Of a DNA stretch of 64,000 nt, positions 45,543-54,954 are shown in pieces. Source of the DNA: Bacillota bacterium (GTDB lineage: Bacteria; Bacillota; Bacilli; Alicyclobacillales; SLC66); assembly GCA_021821085.1 (NCBI GenBank), contig JAKACV010000010.1:1-64000 (forward strand). The letters run 5' to 3'. The stretch's first letter is position 1; the number at the start of each line of letters is the position of its first letter. Below the pieces are notes generated by a model that worked only from the letters and a program-made list of their open reading frames with translations, ran no database searches and was not told the origin of the DNA. Position numbers and translations under genes: made by a program.

Positions 45543-46736
45543 TCAGTAGGATTGAATATTTGAAAGTCCCTCCATCAGCGCATAGTAACCGACCGACGCC
45601 TTCTCTAACTGTTCAATCTCAATGTACTCATTGTCAATATGCGCCAAAAATTCCTGCGATGGTCCAAAACCGAGCGTATTTATTCCCCTTTCTCCAGCAA
45701 AATGGCTCCCATTCGTGCAAAATGAATAATGGGAAAGTTCCGATTTTAGCCCGTGTCTTCGCAGAGAATGCAGTGCAGTTTGCACGAAGGGTTTCTGTTC
45801 GTCAAAGAGCCATGCGGGGAAAAAACGTTCGCCGCCGATCGTTTCGCCTGTATAGCATTGCTTTTGGTCGATCGCAATGGAAACGGTCGCCTCCAGTTGC
45901 GAATCTTCTTTGCGTAGTTGATCGACGATAGCGCAAAGTGGCGCCAACACAGACTCTTTTGTTTCTCCAATTAAAAGGCGTCGATCATAGGTAACCTTGC
46001 AATAAGATGGCACGACCGATGCACCGGGATACGGTGAGGACTTGATATCGGTGATCTCAAGTATTCCCTTTCCCAACACGTCGTTCTGACCTTCTTGCAA
46101 TCCCGCAATTCTATGCAAAATCGTCATCATCTTCAAAACAGCATTCACCCCGATGATCGGGTTCGAAGAGTGCGCCGATTTCCCGAACGTCTCAATGACA
46201 ATCTCTGCCCTGCCCCGTTGCCCACGGTTAAGATTTAGGTTTGTCGCTTCACCGATCACTACGTAATCAGGGTTGACGATCTTACTGACTTCTCGGGTGG
46301 CTACGCCCTCGAAACACTCTTCGTGTACGCTGCACGAAATGTAAATCACGCCCGGGAACTCCTTGTTGGTGTCTTGCGCAAAATACGTCGCTGCCGCAAG
46401 CATGGCGCTCAAGGAGCCTTTCATATCACTTGTGCCTCTCCCATATATTCGTCCCTCCCTGATTTCTGCAGCAAATGGGTCGAAAGACCACTTTTTTTCC
46501 GTGATCGGAACAGTGTCCATATGAGCGTCAAACAATACTTTTGGGCCATCTCTACTCCCCGTGATGGACAAAATCAGATTGCCAAACTTGTCTGTGACGA
46601 TTTCGTCAAACAACGCTTCTTGTGCAAACTCTTTAATGACCATGGCAACAGAAGCCTCCTCTCCGGAATAGCTTTTCTGTTGAACAAGCCGTTGACATAA
46701 ATGAATCAACTGCTCTTTTCTCTTCCCATTAAACAT
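45543..46736 (-). CDS. M20-family hydrolase, YgeY-like
   Basis: 397 residues of an M20/ArgE/DapE zinc hydrolase. LFDAHMDTVPI has the metal His and the catalytic Asp, YGRGTSDMKGSLSAML the bridging Asp, SVHEECFEGVA the catalytic Glu and metal Glu, and CTNGSHFAGE with a later His region. The last matches the YgeY subfamily next to YgeX in enterobacteria. I start at the ATG at 46736 (AGGGGG just upstream), not the ATG 27 bases earlier, which has no binding site. The substrate is not firmly known. Confidence 0.88.
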   Translation of the reverse strand: MFNGKRKEQLIHLCQRLVQQKSYSGEEASVAMVIKEFAQEALFDEIVTDKFGNLILSITGSRDGPKVLFDAHMDTVPITEKKWSFDPFAAEIREGRIYGRGTSDMKGSLSAMLAAATYFAQDTNKEFPGVIYISCSVHEECFEGVATREVSKIVNPDYVVIGEATNLNLNRGQRGRAEIVIETFGKSAHSSNPIIGVNAVLKMMTILHRIAGLQEGQNDVLGKGILEITDIKSSPYPGASVVPSYCKVTYDRRLLIGETKESVLAPLCAIVDQLRKEDSQLEATVSIAIDQKQCYTGETIGGERFFPAWLFDEQKPFVQTALHSLRRHGLKSELSHYSFCTNGSHFAGERGINTLGFGPSQEFLAHIDNEYIEIEQLEKASVGYYALMEGLSNIQSY

Positions 46737-46771
46737 CTCACGACCCCCTCCGCATTCGTCCATGAACTGCT

Positions 46772-47992
46772 CTAGCCCAGTGATAAAGCCCCTTCCCAGA
46801 CGATTTCTCGATAGTGTTCCTGATCTGTATCGCCTTCGGTACTGATGAGCATGATCCGTGACTCAAATCCCAAACCAAGCTGATCTCTTACGTTTTGCAA
46901 GGAATGTTCTTTCATCAAATAGTACAGTACCCCCGTTGTTACGGCTCCCGATTCTCCTGAGATGAGTCTCTCATCTCCACGTAGCGGGTTCCCCAAAATC
47001 CTCATGCCGAGAGCGGCAATTCTGTCATCAACGGAAATAGCTGCGTCAGTACAGCGTTTCAGAATACTCCACGCTTTTGGATTGGGTTCGCCACACGCCA
47101 ACCCAGCCATGATTGTATTCATCTCGCCGTCAACTGTTTTGACAGTGTGATCTGCGGCTGCAAACGATCTGTAAAAGCAATTTGCGGAGTGAGGTTCAAC
47201 AATGATAATCTTGGGTCTGTGTTCACGGTAATACTCTACAAAATATCCTGCTATGGCTCCCGCAAAGGAACCCACGCCTGCTTGCAACAACAGGTGGGAT
47301 GGGCGCTGCTCATGCATCTGCTCGATAGCCTCTTTGGCCAGAACTGCATACCCCTGCATAATCCATAACGGAATTTTCTCATATCCACTCCACGACGTAT
47401 CTTGAATCATGACCCAGCCATTTTCCTCTGCCTGAACTGCCACAAGACGGACGGACTCGTCGTAATTGTATTGAGTGATTTCGGCTGCCGCTCCTTCATC
47501 GCGAATCGCCTGCAACCTGGTTTGAGACGATCCCTTTGGCATGTAAATAATGGCGTTATGTCCAAGTTCATGCGCTGCCCACGCAACACCCCGTCCGTGA
47601 TTGCCGTCCGTGGCAGCGACAAAAGTAATCTCACCTGTGATTTTCTTCGACTCTGCGGACCTCAATTCAGCAAACGACAAGGTCTCGATATCGCGGTTCA
47701 ATTTCTCCGCCAAATATCTTGCAATTGCGTAAACGCCGCCCAACACTTTAAATGCGTTCAGACCAAAGCGTTGCGCTTCATCCTTGATATAAATGTCTTC
47801 AACCCCAAGATGTGCGGCTAGGTTGGTCAAACGAACTAAGGGCGTCCTTGCGTACCTGCGATTTGTGATCTGAAATTGGAGAACTTTCTCCACGTTACCG
47901 ACTGAAAACTCGGATAACGACTCTGCATGGAATCCCTCCTTCAAGATGTTTGTCGTGTACTCTAGTGGTTCCTGGTGAACGCGCTCCAGCAT
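46772..47992 (-). CDS. Diaminopropionate ammonia-lyase (YgeX-like)
   Basis: A 406-residue fold-type II PLP enzyme. The PLP lysine is in GLNAFKVLGG (about residue 78), followed by TDGNHGRGVAWAA and the C-terminal SGESGAVTTGVLYYL, which binds phosphate. It converts 2,3-diaminopropionate (L or D) to pyruvate and two ammonia. First gene of the cluster, with an AAGGAGGGGG ribosome binding site 4 bases from the ATG. Together with the M20 hydrolase it mirrors the ygeX-ygeY pair of E. coli. Confidence 0.92.
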   Translation of the reverse strand: MLERVHQEPLEYTTNILKEGFHAESLSEFSVGNVEKVLQFQITNRRYARTPLVRLTNLAAHLGVEDIYIKDEAQRFGLNAFKVLGGVYAIARYLAEKLNRDIETLSFAELRSAESKKITGEITFVAATDGNHGRGVAWAAHELGHNAIIYMPKGSSQTRLQAIRDEGAAAEITQYNYDESVRLVAVQAEENGWVMIQDTSWSGYEKIPLWIMQGYAVLAKEAIEQMHEQRPSHLLLQAGVGSFAGAIAGYFVEYYREHRPKIIIVEPHSANCFYRSFAAADHTVKTVDGEMNTIMAGLACGEPNPKAWSILKRCTDAAISVDDRIAALGMRILGNPLRGDERLISGESGAVTTGVLYYLMKEHSLQNVRDQLGLGFESRIMLISTEGDTDQEHYREIVWEGALSLG

Positions 47993-48579
47993 GTCCCCCT
48001 CCTTAACGGCGCATAATAACTCTGATTCGCAACAACTGGCGCCAAGTCTAAACGCATAGCCATGACGACTATACTACAAGCAAGAACCGTACCAACGAGA
48101 ACTGCACGTAAAAATTTCTGCAAGGCGTGACGTATATGGGTGTCAGGATGAACCCAACCACCCGTTTTAAAAATGTTCTAAATATCGTGAAATTTTTACT
48201 ACTGGGCTAGAATGGTGTGCTGATCACTGCTAGGACATAGTTATGACGAATTCACGGCGGGCATAGCACATCACCCTGGTCAAGTAACCTTTTCATCCTT
48301 ATGGTGCTTCTACACGGAGTCTATTTGGAGGAGTGTTCGGAGAATGTAGGCATCATCATGAAATAACCATATCAATTCCATCAGAATTTTGGTGCGGTCA
48401 CGGGCCTGTGTTACCCCATTATTCACCGTCCAAGTTGAAATACTTATTTTGTTACGATTCCTGAGTATCAATATGATACAAAGAAAACAAAAGTGCATCG
48501 TTGAAGGGGGTTTGCGATTGCTCAAATGCTTAGAGGGTATCAAAGCGATACTCGGATTCCGAAGTCTCAATTCGATACT
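47993..48579. other. Regulatory gap upstream of the lyase operon
   Basis: About 590 bases without a gene. On the minus strand a -24/-12-like sequence, TTGGCGCCAGTTGTTGCG, covers 48029-48046. Its GG-to-GC gap is 11 bases rather than the usual 10, so it is only a candidate sigma-54 promoter; a sigma-54 activator gene lies directly upstream. The far part (48060-48300) is AT-rich and may hold activator sites. Confidence 0.4.
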
Positions 48580-50358
48580 CTATAAGTTGAATTTTTTTAT
48601 CTTTCGGAATAAAGTGGCCCTTCCAATTCCGAGCAGATTACCCGCGTCTTCGATTGTACCACCATGCGTTTTGACATAAGCCAGCGCATTCTTTACTAAC
48701 TCCCTCTCCATTGCATCCAACGAGAACGATTGCTCTTTTACAGCTTCCCGGTTTTTGCCAAGCTCCATTTTCCCCGCACTAATCTTCCTGCTAACAAATC
48801 GGCCTGCATTATCCATTGTGATATAGCCCTGGGAAACAAAGTTAAATAAATACTCGATAACATTCTTCAGTTCCCTCACATTTCCAGGCCACCCATAGGC
48901 CAGAAACGCTTCCTTGACATCCTGGCCAATACCCAACACGCTCGCGTGAAACTGGTCATTGAAAAGTTCAATGAAGTGTTGCGTCAGAGCTATGATATCC
49001 TCATACCTGTTTCGTAAGGGTGGGAGCATAACGGGAATCACATTGAGTCGATAAAATAAATCTTCCCGAAATTTCCCTGTTTCTACCATTCTCTTTATGT
49101 CCTTATTGGTTGCCGCAACGATTCGAACATCAATCGGTATTGGACGAATTCCACCTAGTCGCTCAATCTCCCGCTGTTGAATTGCTCTGAGCAATTTCAC
49201 CTGCAACGATGGTTGCATTTCACCAATCTCATCCATGAAAATCGTTCCCGTGTTGGCCAATTCGAATTTCCCTTTCTTCCCCCCTTTAACGGCGCCAGTA
49301 AAGGATCCAGGTTCATAGCCAAACAACTCACTTTCGAGCAAATGTTCCGGAATGGCTCCGCAATTGATGGTCACAAGCGGCCCCTTCCGTCGATCGCTGG
49401 CATAATGAATGGCGCGAGCAAATTCTTCCTTGCCAGTTCCGCTCTCTCCTTGAATGAGAATAGTCGAAGCGGACTTTGAAATTTTATAGGCGTACTCCTT
49501 TAGTTCCCTAATTTGAATACTCTCGCCTATAATATTCTTAAATGCCTCTCTTTGGTCCTCATTTGTCAACACTGTGATCCATTGAATGTCATCTATATCC
49601 TGAATGACAATCATCTTCTCGGGAGTGGAACTCGAGACGATGATGTGATGACAATAGGCGAGAAAGCCCTTGTTTTGACGGTTTACATTGAGCGTGAATT
49701 TCACCTTTTCGCCCACTTGTGCGCGTTCGACAAACAGGAAAATTCTCTCCCTCGATTCCGCAGACACCTCCTGTACGGACTTTACATCAAGCAGTATTCT
49801 CGCTTTCTCATTCAAGTACTTGATACTGCCGCTATCACCCAGAATTATGATGCCCTGGTCTACCATATTGGTGATTTGGTAGAATCTCTCCGAGTGCGCT
49901 CTTAACTCAACCATCATCTCATGTTCTCGCAATTTGCTCGCGAGCAACGCAGACATCTTATATAGAAAGTTGAGTATGTCATCCGTATTTGTAAACAACC
50001 TCTTCTTTTGCCTCTCGTCAAACGCCAACAGTCCGATGACTCCGATGGCATCATCGTCCATGACAATGGGAACGCAAATCTCTCCCGTCTCGGCACAACC
50101 TCTATAGTATATGCAGTGTTCGCATATCTCATTGAACCCTGGATTCTCTATAACTGCGGATCGCATCGTCCGAATAGCAGATTGATATACGAGATCACCT
50201 TCCATTTTTTGAAGAACACCAGATTTCGTTTTACCTGTTCCTGCAATCCGAATAAGGTTATTATCGGCAATTTCAACCTCTATTCGCAACACGGCTGCAA
50301 TCGCATCTGCCATTTGCTGCACAGTATCTTTGATATCCATCAAGTTCATCGGATCCAA
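48580..50358 (-). CDS. Sigma-54-dependent transcriptional activator
   Basis: A 592-residue activator. The N-terminal part resembles a sensing domain (GAF/PAS-type; a Cys-rich patch EHCIYYRGCAE near residue 81) and a second PAS-like part follows. The AAA+ domain has GESGTGKEEFARAIH (Walker A), PGSFTGA in place of the usual GAFTGA loop, and FMDEIGEM (Walker B). A Fis-type helix-turn-helix closes the protein (GNLLGIGRATLFRKIKKF). It lies directly upstream of the diaminopropionate lyase cluster and most likely activates it. The Ser in GSFTGA is a known tolerated variant. Confidence 0.92.
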   Translation of the reverse strand: MDPMNLMDIKDTVQQMADAIAAVLRIEVEIADNNLIRIAGTGKTKSGVLQKMEGDLVYQSAIRTMRSAVIENPGFNEICEHCIYYRGCAETGEICVPIVMDDDAIGVIGLLAFDERQKKRLFTNTDDILNFLYKMSALLASKLREHEMMVELRAHSERFYQITNMVDQGIIILGDSGSIKYLNEKARILLDVKSVQEVSAESRERIFLFVERAQVGEKVKFTLNVNRQNKGFLAYCHHIIVSSSTPEKMIVIQDIDDIQWITVLTNEDQREAFKNIIGESIQIRELKEYAYKISKSASTILIQGESGTGKEEFARAIHYASDRRKGPLVTINCGAIPEHLLESELFGYEPGSFTGAVKGGKKGKFELANTGTIFMDEIGEMQPSLQVKLLRAIQQREIERLGGIRPIPIDVRIVAATNKDIKRMVETGKFREDLFYRLNVIPVMLPPLRNRYEDIIALTQHFIELFNDQFHASVLGIGQDVKEAFLAYGWPGNVRELKNVIEYLFNFVSQGYITMDNAGRFVSRKISAGKMELGKNREAVKEQSFSLDAMERELVKNALAYVKTHGGTIEDAGNLLGIGRATLFRKIKKFNL

Positions 50359-50570
50359 CCCCTTGTTGTTTCATGCTGCCTGTGCGCGGATCTCGTTTCG
50401 TCAATCACTCCGGCATGAGTTTCGACGTACCCCCATTGTGTTGGCACGTGTGAATTTGCATAAAACACAATAGCACACAAGAACACGGAAGACAAAGGCT
50501 TGTTCGCGACCACGGCGAACCCACTGTACATCCGGATTTTGTCGCCATTCTGGCGGCAGCGCACGAGTGA

Positions 50571-50615
50571 TGTTAGGCTGAAATAGTGACACAAAGAATC
50601 GGTAATGTAAGAATA
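50571..50615 (+). repeat. Solo IS3-family end
   Basis: TGTTAGGCTGAAATAGTG then ACACAAAGAATCGG and AATGTAAGAATAA match, with few differences, the terminal sequence of the IS3 remnant ending at 16974 and of the intact IS3 at 5130. No orfA follows: a carbohydrate kinase gene begins about 60 bases further on in the other direction. A trace of an excised or deleted element. Confidence 0.75.
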
Positions 50616-50674
50616 ACTAAATATTTGTCGTGTCTATTTTGGGACAGTTTGCGATGAGTTTGAGTCACAACCGT

Positions 50675-52159
50675 TTACCTTGATATATGTTGCAATCTTC
50701 GATTCAGGTCCTGCAACGATCGATATCCATCTTTGAATATTTCATATAAATCCATATAGTAGTCTTCCTCTGCTTGGTTTGGTTCAAACGTTGTTAATTT
50801 GTGATGTTTCCAAATTTGCTTGTATGCTTCCATATTAGGGATCATTCCTATAGATAATGCAGCAAGTACTGCCGCACCATACGCTGCTCCCTCAACGTGA
50901 TCTACTCTGTTCATTAGCGAGCGAAAAACATTAGAAAGAATATTCATCCATTCCGTATTATTGGCACCACCACCAGTTACACGAAACTGATCCAACTGGA
51001 TATGAACCTTTAGGAGGATTTCATAAGAATCACGCAGAGCAAACGATACTCCCTCCAAGATAGCACGCGATAAATGTGGGAGTGAATGTGTTCGATGTAA
51101 ACCAATAAACGCTCCACGCGCTAGCATATCAAGATGTGGAGTTCGCTCGCCAGATAAATAGGGGAGAAATAATAAAGGTGTATGTTTCGGAATTGTTCTG
51201 TCTTCAGTCCCTTCTATTTGATTCGTTAGATCATTCCACCATTTAATAGATGCAGCCGCAGATAACATGACTCCCATGAGTGACCAAGTTCCTTTTGTTA
51301 CAAAACAAAACTGATGTAACTGTCCCTGATTTTCTTCGTGAAAGGCGTTAACAGGTGTAAAAATCACGCCTGATGTTCCTAACGAAATATTACATCGTCC
51401 TTCATCCAAAATGCACATGCCAACAGCAGCAGCAGCCTGATCTCCGGCACCCGCAATAACGATTGTTCTTTCTGACAGTCCTAGATCATTTGCTATGTTG
51501 GGCAGGATTGTACCGCTAGAATCTAAGCATTCTAGGACAGATGGCAAACTGGAAGATTTTAAACCTACATACTCCATCATGTGGCTAGACCATTTTCGAT
51601 GCGAAACGTCAAAAAGGAGAGTCCCAGAAGCATCATTAACGTCCGTATCTAGAGAAAGGGTCAGCTTATAACGTATATAGTCTTTTGGTAACAGTACATG
51701 TTCAATACGTTTGAATACATCAGGCTCCTCATCTTTAAGCCACATAAGTTTAGGAGCAGTAAAACCTGTCACTACTTGGTTACCGGTTAAGCGATTAATC
51801 GTTTCTTGACCAAGTTCTTGCCTCATGCGTTTTGCTTGTTCTTCTGCCCTTTGATCATTCCAAAGTAGTGCCGGTCTGATCGACCGCCCTCTATCATCAA
51901 GAACAACACTTCCGTGCATTTGCCCGGTCAATCCGACAGCGCAAATGACATAATCGGGTAAACTACTTGAAATTTGTCGTATCGCGATTACAGTTGAGTT
52001 CCACCATATTTCAGGATCCTGTTCAACTTCTCCATTTTTTCCGTACATTGGTTCATAAAACTGAGTCGTCTGCCTAATTATCTTTCCAGATTCATCAGTA
52101 GCAACCACTTTGACAGATGTAGTTCCAAGATCTATGCCGATCACACAGTCACGTTTCAT
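50675..52159 (-). CDS. FGGY-family carbohydrate kinase, xylulokinase-like
   Basis: A 494-residue FGGY kinase. VIGIDLGTTSVKVVATDESG is the first phosphate motif, LTGQMHGSVVLD and LLWNDQRA match xylulokinases, GAGDQAAAAVG holds the catalytic Asp, and VTGGGANNTEWMNIL is the adenosine/glycine-rich motif. Likely reaction: ATP-dependent phosphorylation of D-xylulose or a similar ketose. I begin at the ATG of MKRDCVIG (52159); the ATG nine codons earlier lacks context. It is the last gene of the operon, 119 bases after the aldolase gene. Confidence 0.88.
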   Translation of the reverse strand: MKRDCVIGIDLGTTSVKVVATDESGKIIRQTTQFYEPMYGKNGEVEQDPEIWWNSTVIAIRQISSSLPDYVICAVGLTGQMHGSVVLDDRGRSIRPALLWNDQRAEEQAKRMRQELGQETINRLTGNQVVTGFTAPKLMWLKDEEPDVFKRIEHVLLPKDYIRYKLTLSLDTDVNDASGTLLFDVSHRKWSSHMMEYVGLKSSSLPSVLECLDSSGTILPNIANDLGLSERTIVIAGAGDQAAAAVGMCILDEGRCNISLGTSGVIFTPVNAFHEENQGQLHQFCFVTKGTWSLMGVMLSAAASIKWWNDLTNQIEGTEDRTIPKHTPLLFLPYLSGERTPHLDMLARGAFIGLHRTHSLPHLSRAILEGVSFALRDSYEILLKVHIQLDQFRVTGGGANNTEWMNILSNVFRSLMNRVDHVEGAAYGAAVLAALSIGMIPNMEAYKQIWKHHKLTTFEPNQAEEDYYMDLYEIFKDGYRSLQDLNRRLQHISR

Positions 52160-52277
52160 AAAACCCCTCATTTCTAAATAGTTCAAGAGGCAACATGTTC
52201 ACTCTTTTGACTAACAATGAGCATATTACCCCTGTTGTTTTATTTAAAAGGAAGCTATTATGATTTGATATCTGAGT

Positions 52278-53051
52278 TTAGTCAAAAAGCTTATCATGGA
52301 CAATTTTGTGGAGTTTTCTAAACATCATCTGAGCTTCATCTAAATCTCTTTGCCAAACGTTTCTTCCAATTGCAATGCCTCGAACACCAACTCCCATAGC
52401 ATCTGAAACAGAATGAAGTAAGGTGGTACTATCCCCCCCTTTCGCTCCTCCAAGAAGAACGATCGGAAGCTGAAACATTTCCACCCATTCACGTAATAGA
52501 TCCACAGTAGACGGATAAGGTACCTTTAAAATATCTGCTCCAATCTCAAAGGCTACACGAACAGAATCAGATATAAGTTGATCAAAGTGATCATGAGAAT
52601 GAAAGAGTGTGGGTTCAATAATTAATGGGACTTGCCAGCGGGCAGATTCCCTAGCTACCTGTGCGGCTAACTTCGCATTTGATAACTTCTCATTCACAGG
52701 TCCATCCCACGGTAATAGAATTTTTATTGCATCATACCCCTCAATTACAGCTTGTTCTGCGCTTCCGATAAGACCATGGGCTATTGTCACACCATCATCG
52801 TAATACGTGTCAATATTTAAAATACGAGCAGGTGCATTGACTCGATGAAATACACCTGATGCAGCCCGATTTAATCCTGGATTGAGTAAAACAGCATCAG
52901 GTTCAACCGTACTCAGTTCCTCCACTACCTTCACTGGATTACGTAAACCATCTAAATGCCCAAGTGCAATTCCGTGATCTACGGGTAAAATTACTGTGCG
53001 ACCATCAATTGGATGAAATAACCTGCCTAACCGATACTGTTTACCTGACAT
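52278..53051 (-). CDS. Class I aldolase (DeoC/LsrF/FbaB-like)
   Basis: About 257 residues of a Schiff-base aldolase with a TIM barrel. TVILPVDHGIALGHLDG opens the barrel, ADILKVPYPS carries the likely Schiff-base Lys (about residue 175), and IVLLGGAKGGDSTTLLHSV plus GVRGIAIGRNVWQ form the phosphate-binding end. LsrF (autoinducer-2 aldolase/thiolase) and FbaB-type fructose-bisphosphate aldolases are the closest described types; in the operon it probably cleaves the phosphorylated ketose. Start at the ATG of MSGKQYRL, behind GGGGGTG. Confidence 0.85.
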   Translation of the reverse strand: MSGKQYRLGRLFHPIDGRTVILPVDHGIALGHLDGLRNPVKVVEELSTVEPDAVLLNPGLNRAASGVFHRVNAPARILNIDTYYDDGVTIAHGLIGSAEQAVIEGYDAIKILLPWDGPVNEKLSNAKLAAQVARESARWQVPLIIEPTLFHSHDHFDQLISDSVRVAFEIGADILKVPYPSTVDLLREWVEMFQLPIVLLGGAKGGDSTTLLHSVSDAMGVGVRGIAIGRNVWQRDLDEAQMMFRKLHKIVHDKLFD

Positions 53052-53101
53052 GTGTAGCACCCCCGAATAAGAATAAATAATCAAATAAAGGAAAATTCAA
53101 G

Positions 53102-53635
53102 TTAAATTGCAACCCGTTGAATTCTGGGATCCGTAAATACATCACACTCATCTCGACTAGTGGATGAAAATTCTGATACTACTGCACTCTCATGCCCTGC
53201 CTGGAACCAATGAAATGTGTTTTCTTCAATCGTATATTGTTCGCCTGGATGCAACTCAATTTCATGGAAAACAGTATAATAAGGCTCACTTCCCTTTGGT
53301 ATAACAGACTTGATCTGATCTACTGGTGTACCTTCTACATAGAGATAGATAATTCCTGATCGACAGCGAAATGTTTCTTGTTTCCCTGGCTGATCTCCAA
53401 TTGAAGGATGCTTATGCTCAGGACACGTTTGACCTGGGAGCAACACGAGTTCCTTTGCACAATATCGATTGTTATTAATGTAAGTCAATAAAAATAATCC
53501 AGTCTGTCTAAACTCACCCAACGCTAAATCTGCCACTTCCATATTTTTAATCTCTTCAGGTGTGATTGCAATTCCCATTTTAATCAAAATATCCGAGCCT
53601 ATAGATTGCCAATATAGAATTTCCTCGCTTGTCAT
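53102..53635 (-). CDS. D-lyxose isomerase (cupin)
   Basis: About 177 residues of the D-lyxose ketol-isomerase family. The cupin metal ligands appear as CPEHKHPSIGDQPGKQETFRC (two His, one Glu) and a later His in NTFHWFQAG. The family converts D-lyxose to D-xylulose and D-mannose to D-fructose with Mn2+. The start at 53635 (MTSEEILYW) fits the GGGAG spacing better than the ATG three codons earlier. It lies between the PfkB kinase and aldolase genes. The substrate in this operon is inferred from family, not from sequence. Confidence 0.9.
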   Translation of the reverse strand: MTSEEILYWQSIGSDILIKMGIAITPEEIKNMEVADLALGEFRQTGLFLLTYINNNRYCAKELVLLPGQTCPEHKHPSIGDQPGKQETFRCRSGIIYLYVEGTPVDQIKSVIPKGSEPYYTVFHEIELHPGEQYTIEENTFHWFQAGHESAVVSEFSSTSRDECDVFTDPRIQRVAI

Positions 53636-53665
53636 ATGATTCATCTCCCTTTCATGATAAGAAAC

Positions 53666-54925
53666 TTACAGCGAACAATCCCCGTACATCACATGGCTGT
53701 TCACGTTCATACGATCTCTAGGGCTGTAATATAAACGTTCATAAGTAACCCATTCCGGTAACTCTAGTGTAGTAGATATACTATCCCACCCGTTTTGAAT
53801 TCTTTGCGTAACCTTTTTCCAATGTGGAATCCCACTTATGGAGTCTAGTTTCTCTACACAACATGCACCAACACCTACAGCTAACTTCATCGTTTCCTCA
53901 ATGCTTATATTCTGAATCATTCCCAACAAGAACCCAGCAATTGTGCTATCTCCAGCTCCTGTCGTTCCGAGTGTGTTAACCTGAAAACAAGGAGCGAGCA
54001 GCTCCCTGTTACTCCAATTTAGCTCCCCTTTATTGGTCCACCATTGCGGCAATAAAGAGGGATCACGGTCATCTTTATTTAATTTAGACGTGCGCACATA
54101 AAGGCCAGCACTACCCAGCTTTATACCAACAATACTCACTCCTAATTCTAAAATGCTTTTAGAGATAATTTCTAAATCCTCTTCGGTTACGGTTTCAATA
54201 AAAGACTTACTGCAAGCCTTGATCTCTTCATAGCGCATCCTGTGCATCATATACATGATCTCTTCAATGCTCGGCATGAAGATGTCCACTTCAGGTAAAA
54301 CCCGTTCAAGAAAACGAATCCAATTGACCGTTCCTGCAGGACTGTTCAAATCGGGTAATGATAGATCAAGTGAAATAATAATACCTTTGTCTCTAAGTTC
54401 CTTAAATAGTTTACGAAGACTTCTTCCCTCATCCAAATACATCCGTTCAAGCAAGGAAGGATACCCAAAATGGAATAATTGTATGCCGTTAAGTGATAGT
54501 CCTTGCACATCACAGACATCAAATTCACGATTCGTACCTGGACAATAGAGGAACATTCGATCTGTGTTCATTGGGTTTAAAACAATCACCGATGATGTCG
54601 ACTCCTCGCATTCAATAAACTCACATTCAGAGGCAGGTCCAAAGGATCCCGGTAATTGACTGAGTTGTTGTCCAATAAGATCACGCAAAATAACTCCATA
54701 TGGATCTGTTCCAATTCGAACGCCAAGCCTAACACCAAGCCCTAAACGATGTAAGGCAATACCTGTATTTAAAACCGCACCGCCAACGGAAAAACGAACC
54801 GTTTTCACATTAATTAAGGCACCCGGTTGAAACGAAGAAAATTGATTTGTAATAGAAGATAAATCAGGATAAATATCGATACTCGCATGTCCTGCGAGAA
54901 GAATCGTGGGTTGGTCTTGGCTCAT
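53666..54925 (-). CDS. PfkB-family carbohydrate kinase
   Basis: About 419 residues, longer than the common 300-320 of this family. The N-terminal ILLAGHASIDIYPDL and SVGGAVLNTGIALHRLGL (the PfkB G-G motif) and the C-terminal TLGTTGAGDSTIAGFLLGM with the catalytic Asp are clear. An extra stretch before the GAGD motif (about 280-320) accounts for the length. It phosphorylates a sugar or sugar phosphate; the substrate is unknown. I start at the ATG of MSQDQPT behind AGGGGGG. The regulator gene ends 30 bases upstream. Confidence 0.87.
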   Translation of the reverse strand: MSQDQPTILLAGHASIDIYPDLSSITNQFSSFQPGALINVKTVRFSVGGAVLNTGIALHRLGLGVRLGVRIGTDPYGVILRDLIGQQLSQLPGSFGPASECEFIECEESTSSVIVLNPMNTDRMFLYCPGTNREFDVCDVQGLSLNGIQLFHFGYPSLLERMYLDEGRSLRKLFKELRDKGIIISLDLSLPDLNSPAGTVNWIRFLERVLPEVDIFMPSIEEIMYMMHRMRYEEIKACSKSFIETVTEEDLEIISKSILELGVSIVGIKLGSAGLYVRTSKLNKDDRDPSLLPQWWTNKGELNWSNRELLAPCFQVNTLGTTGAGDSTIAGFLLGMIQNISIEETMKLAVGVGACCVEKLDSISGIPHWKKVTQRIQNGWDSISTTLELPEWVTYERLYYSPRDRMNVNSHVMYGDCSL

Positions 54926-54954
54926 CATATCCCCCCTAACAAAATCATCGCACA

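Noticed and set aside
48029-48046. A firm sigma-54 promoter before the diaminopropionate lyase gene
   Set aside because: The GG and GC elements are 11 bases apart instead of 10, so it is mentioned only as a candidate.
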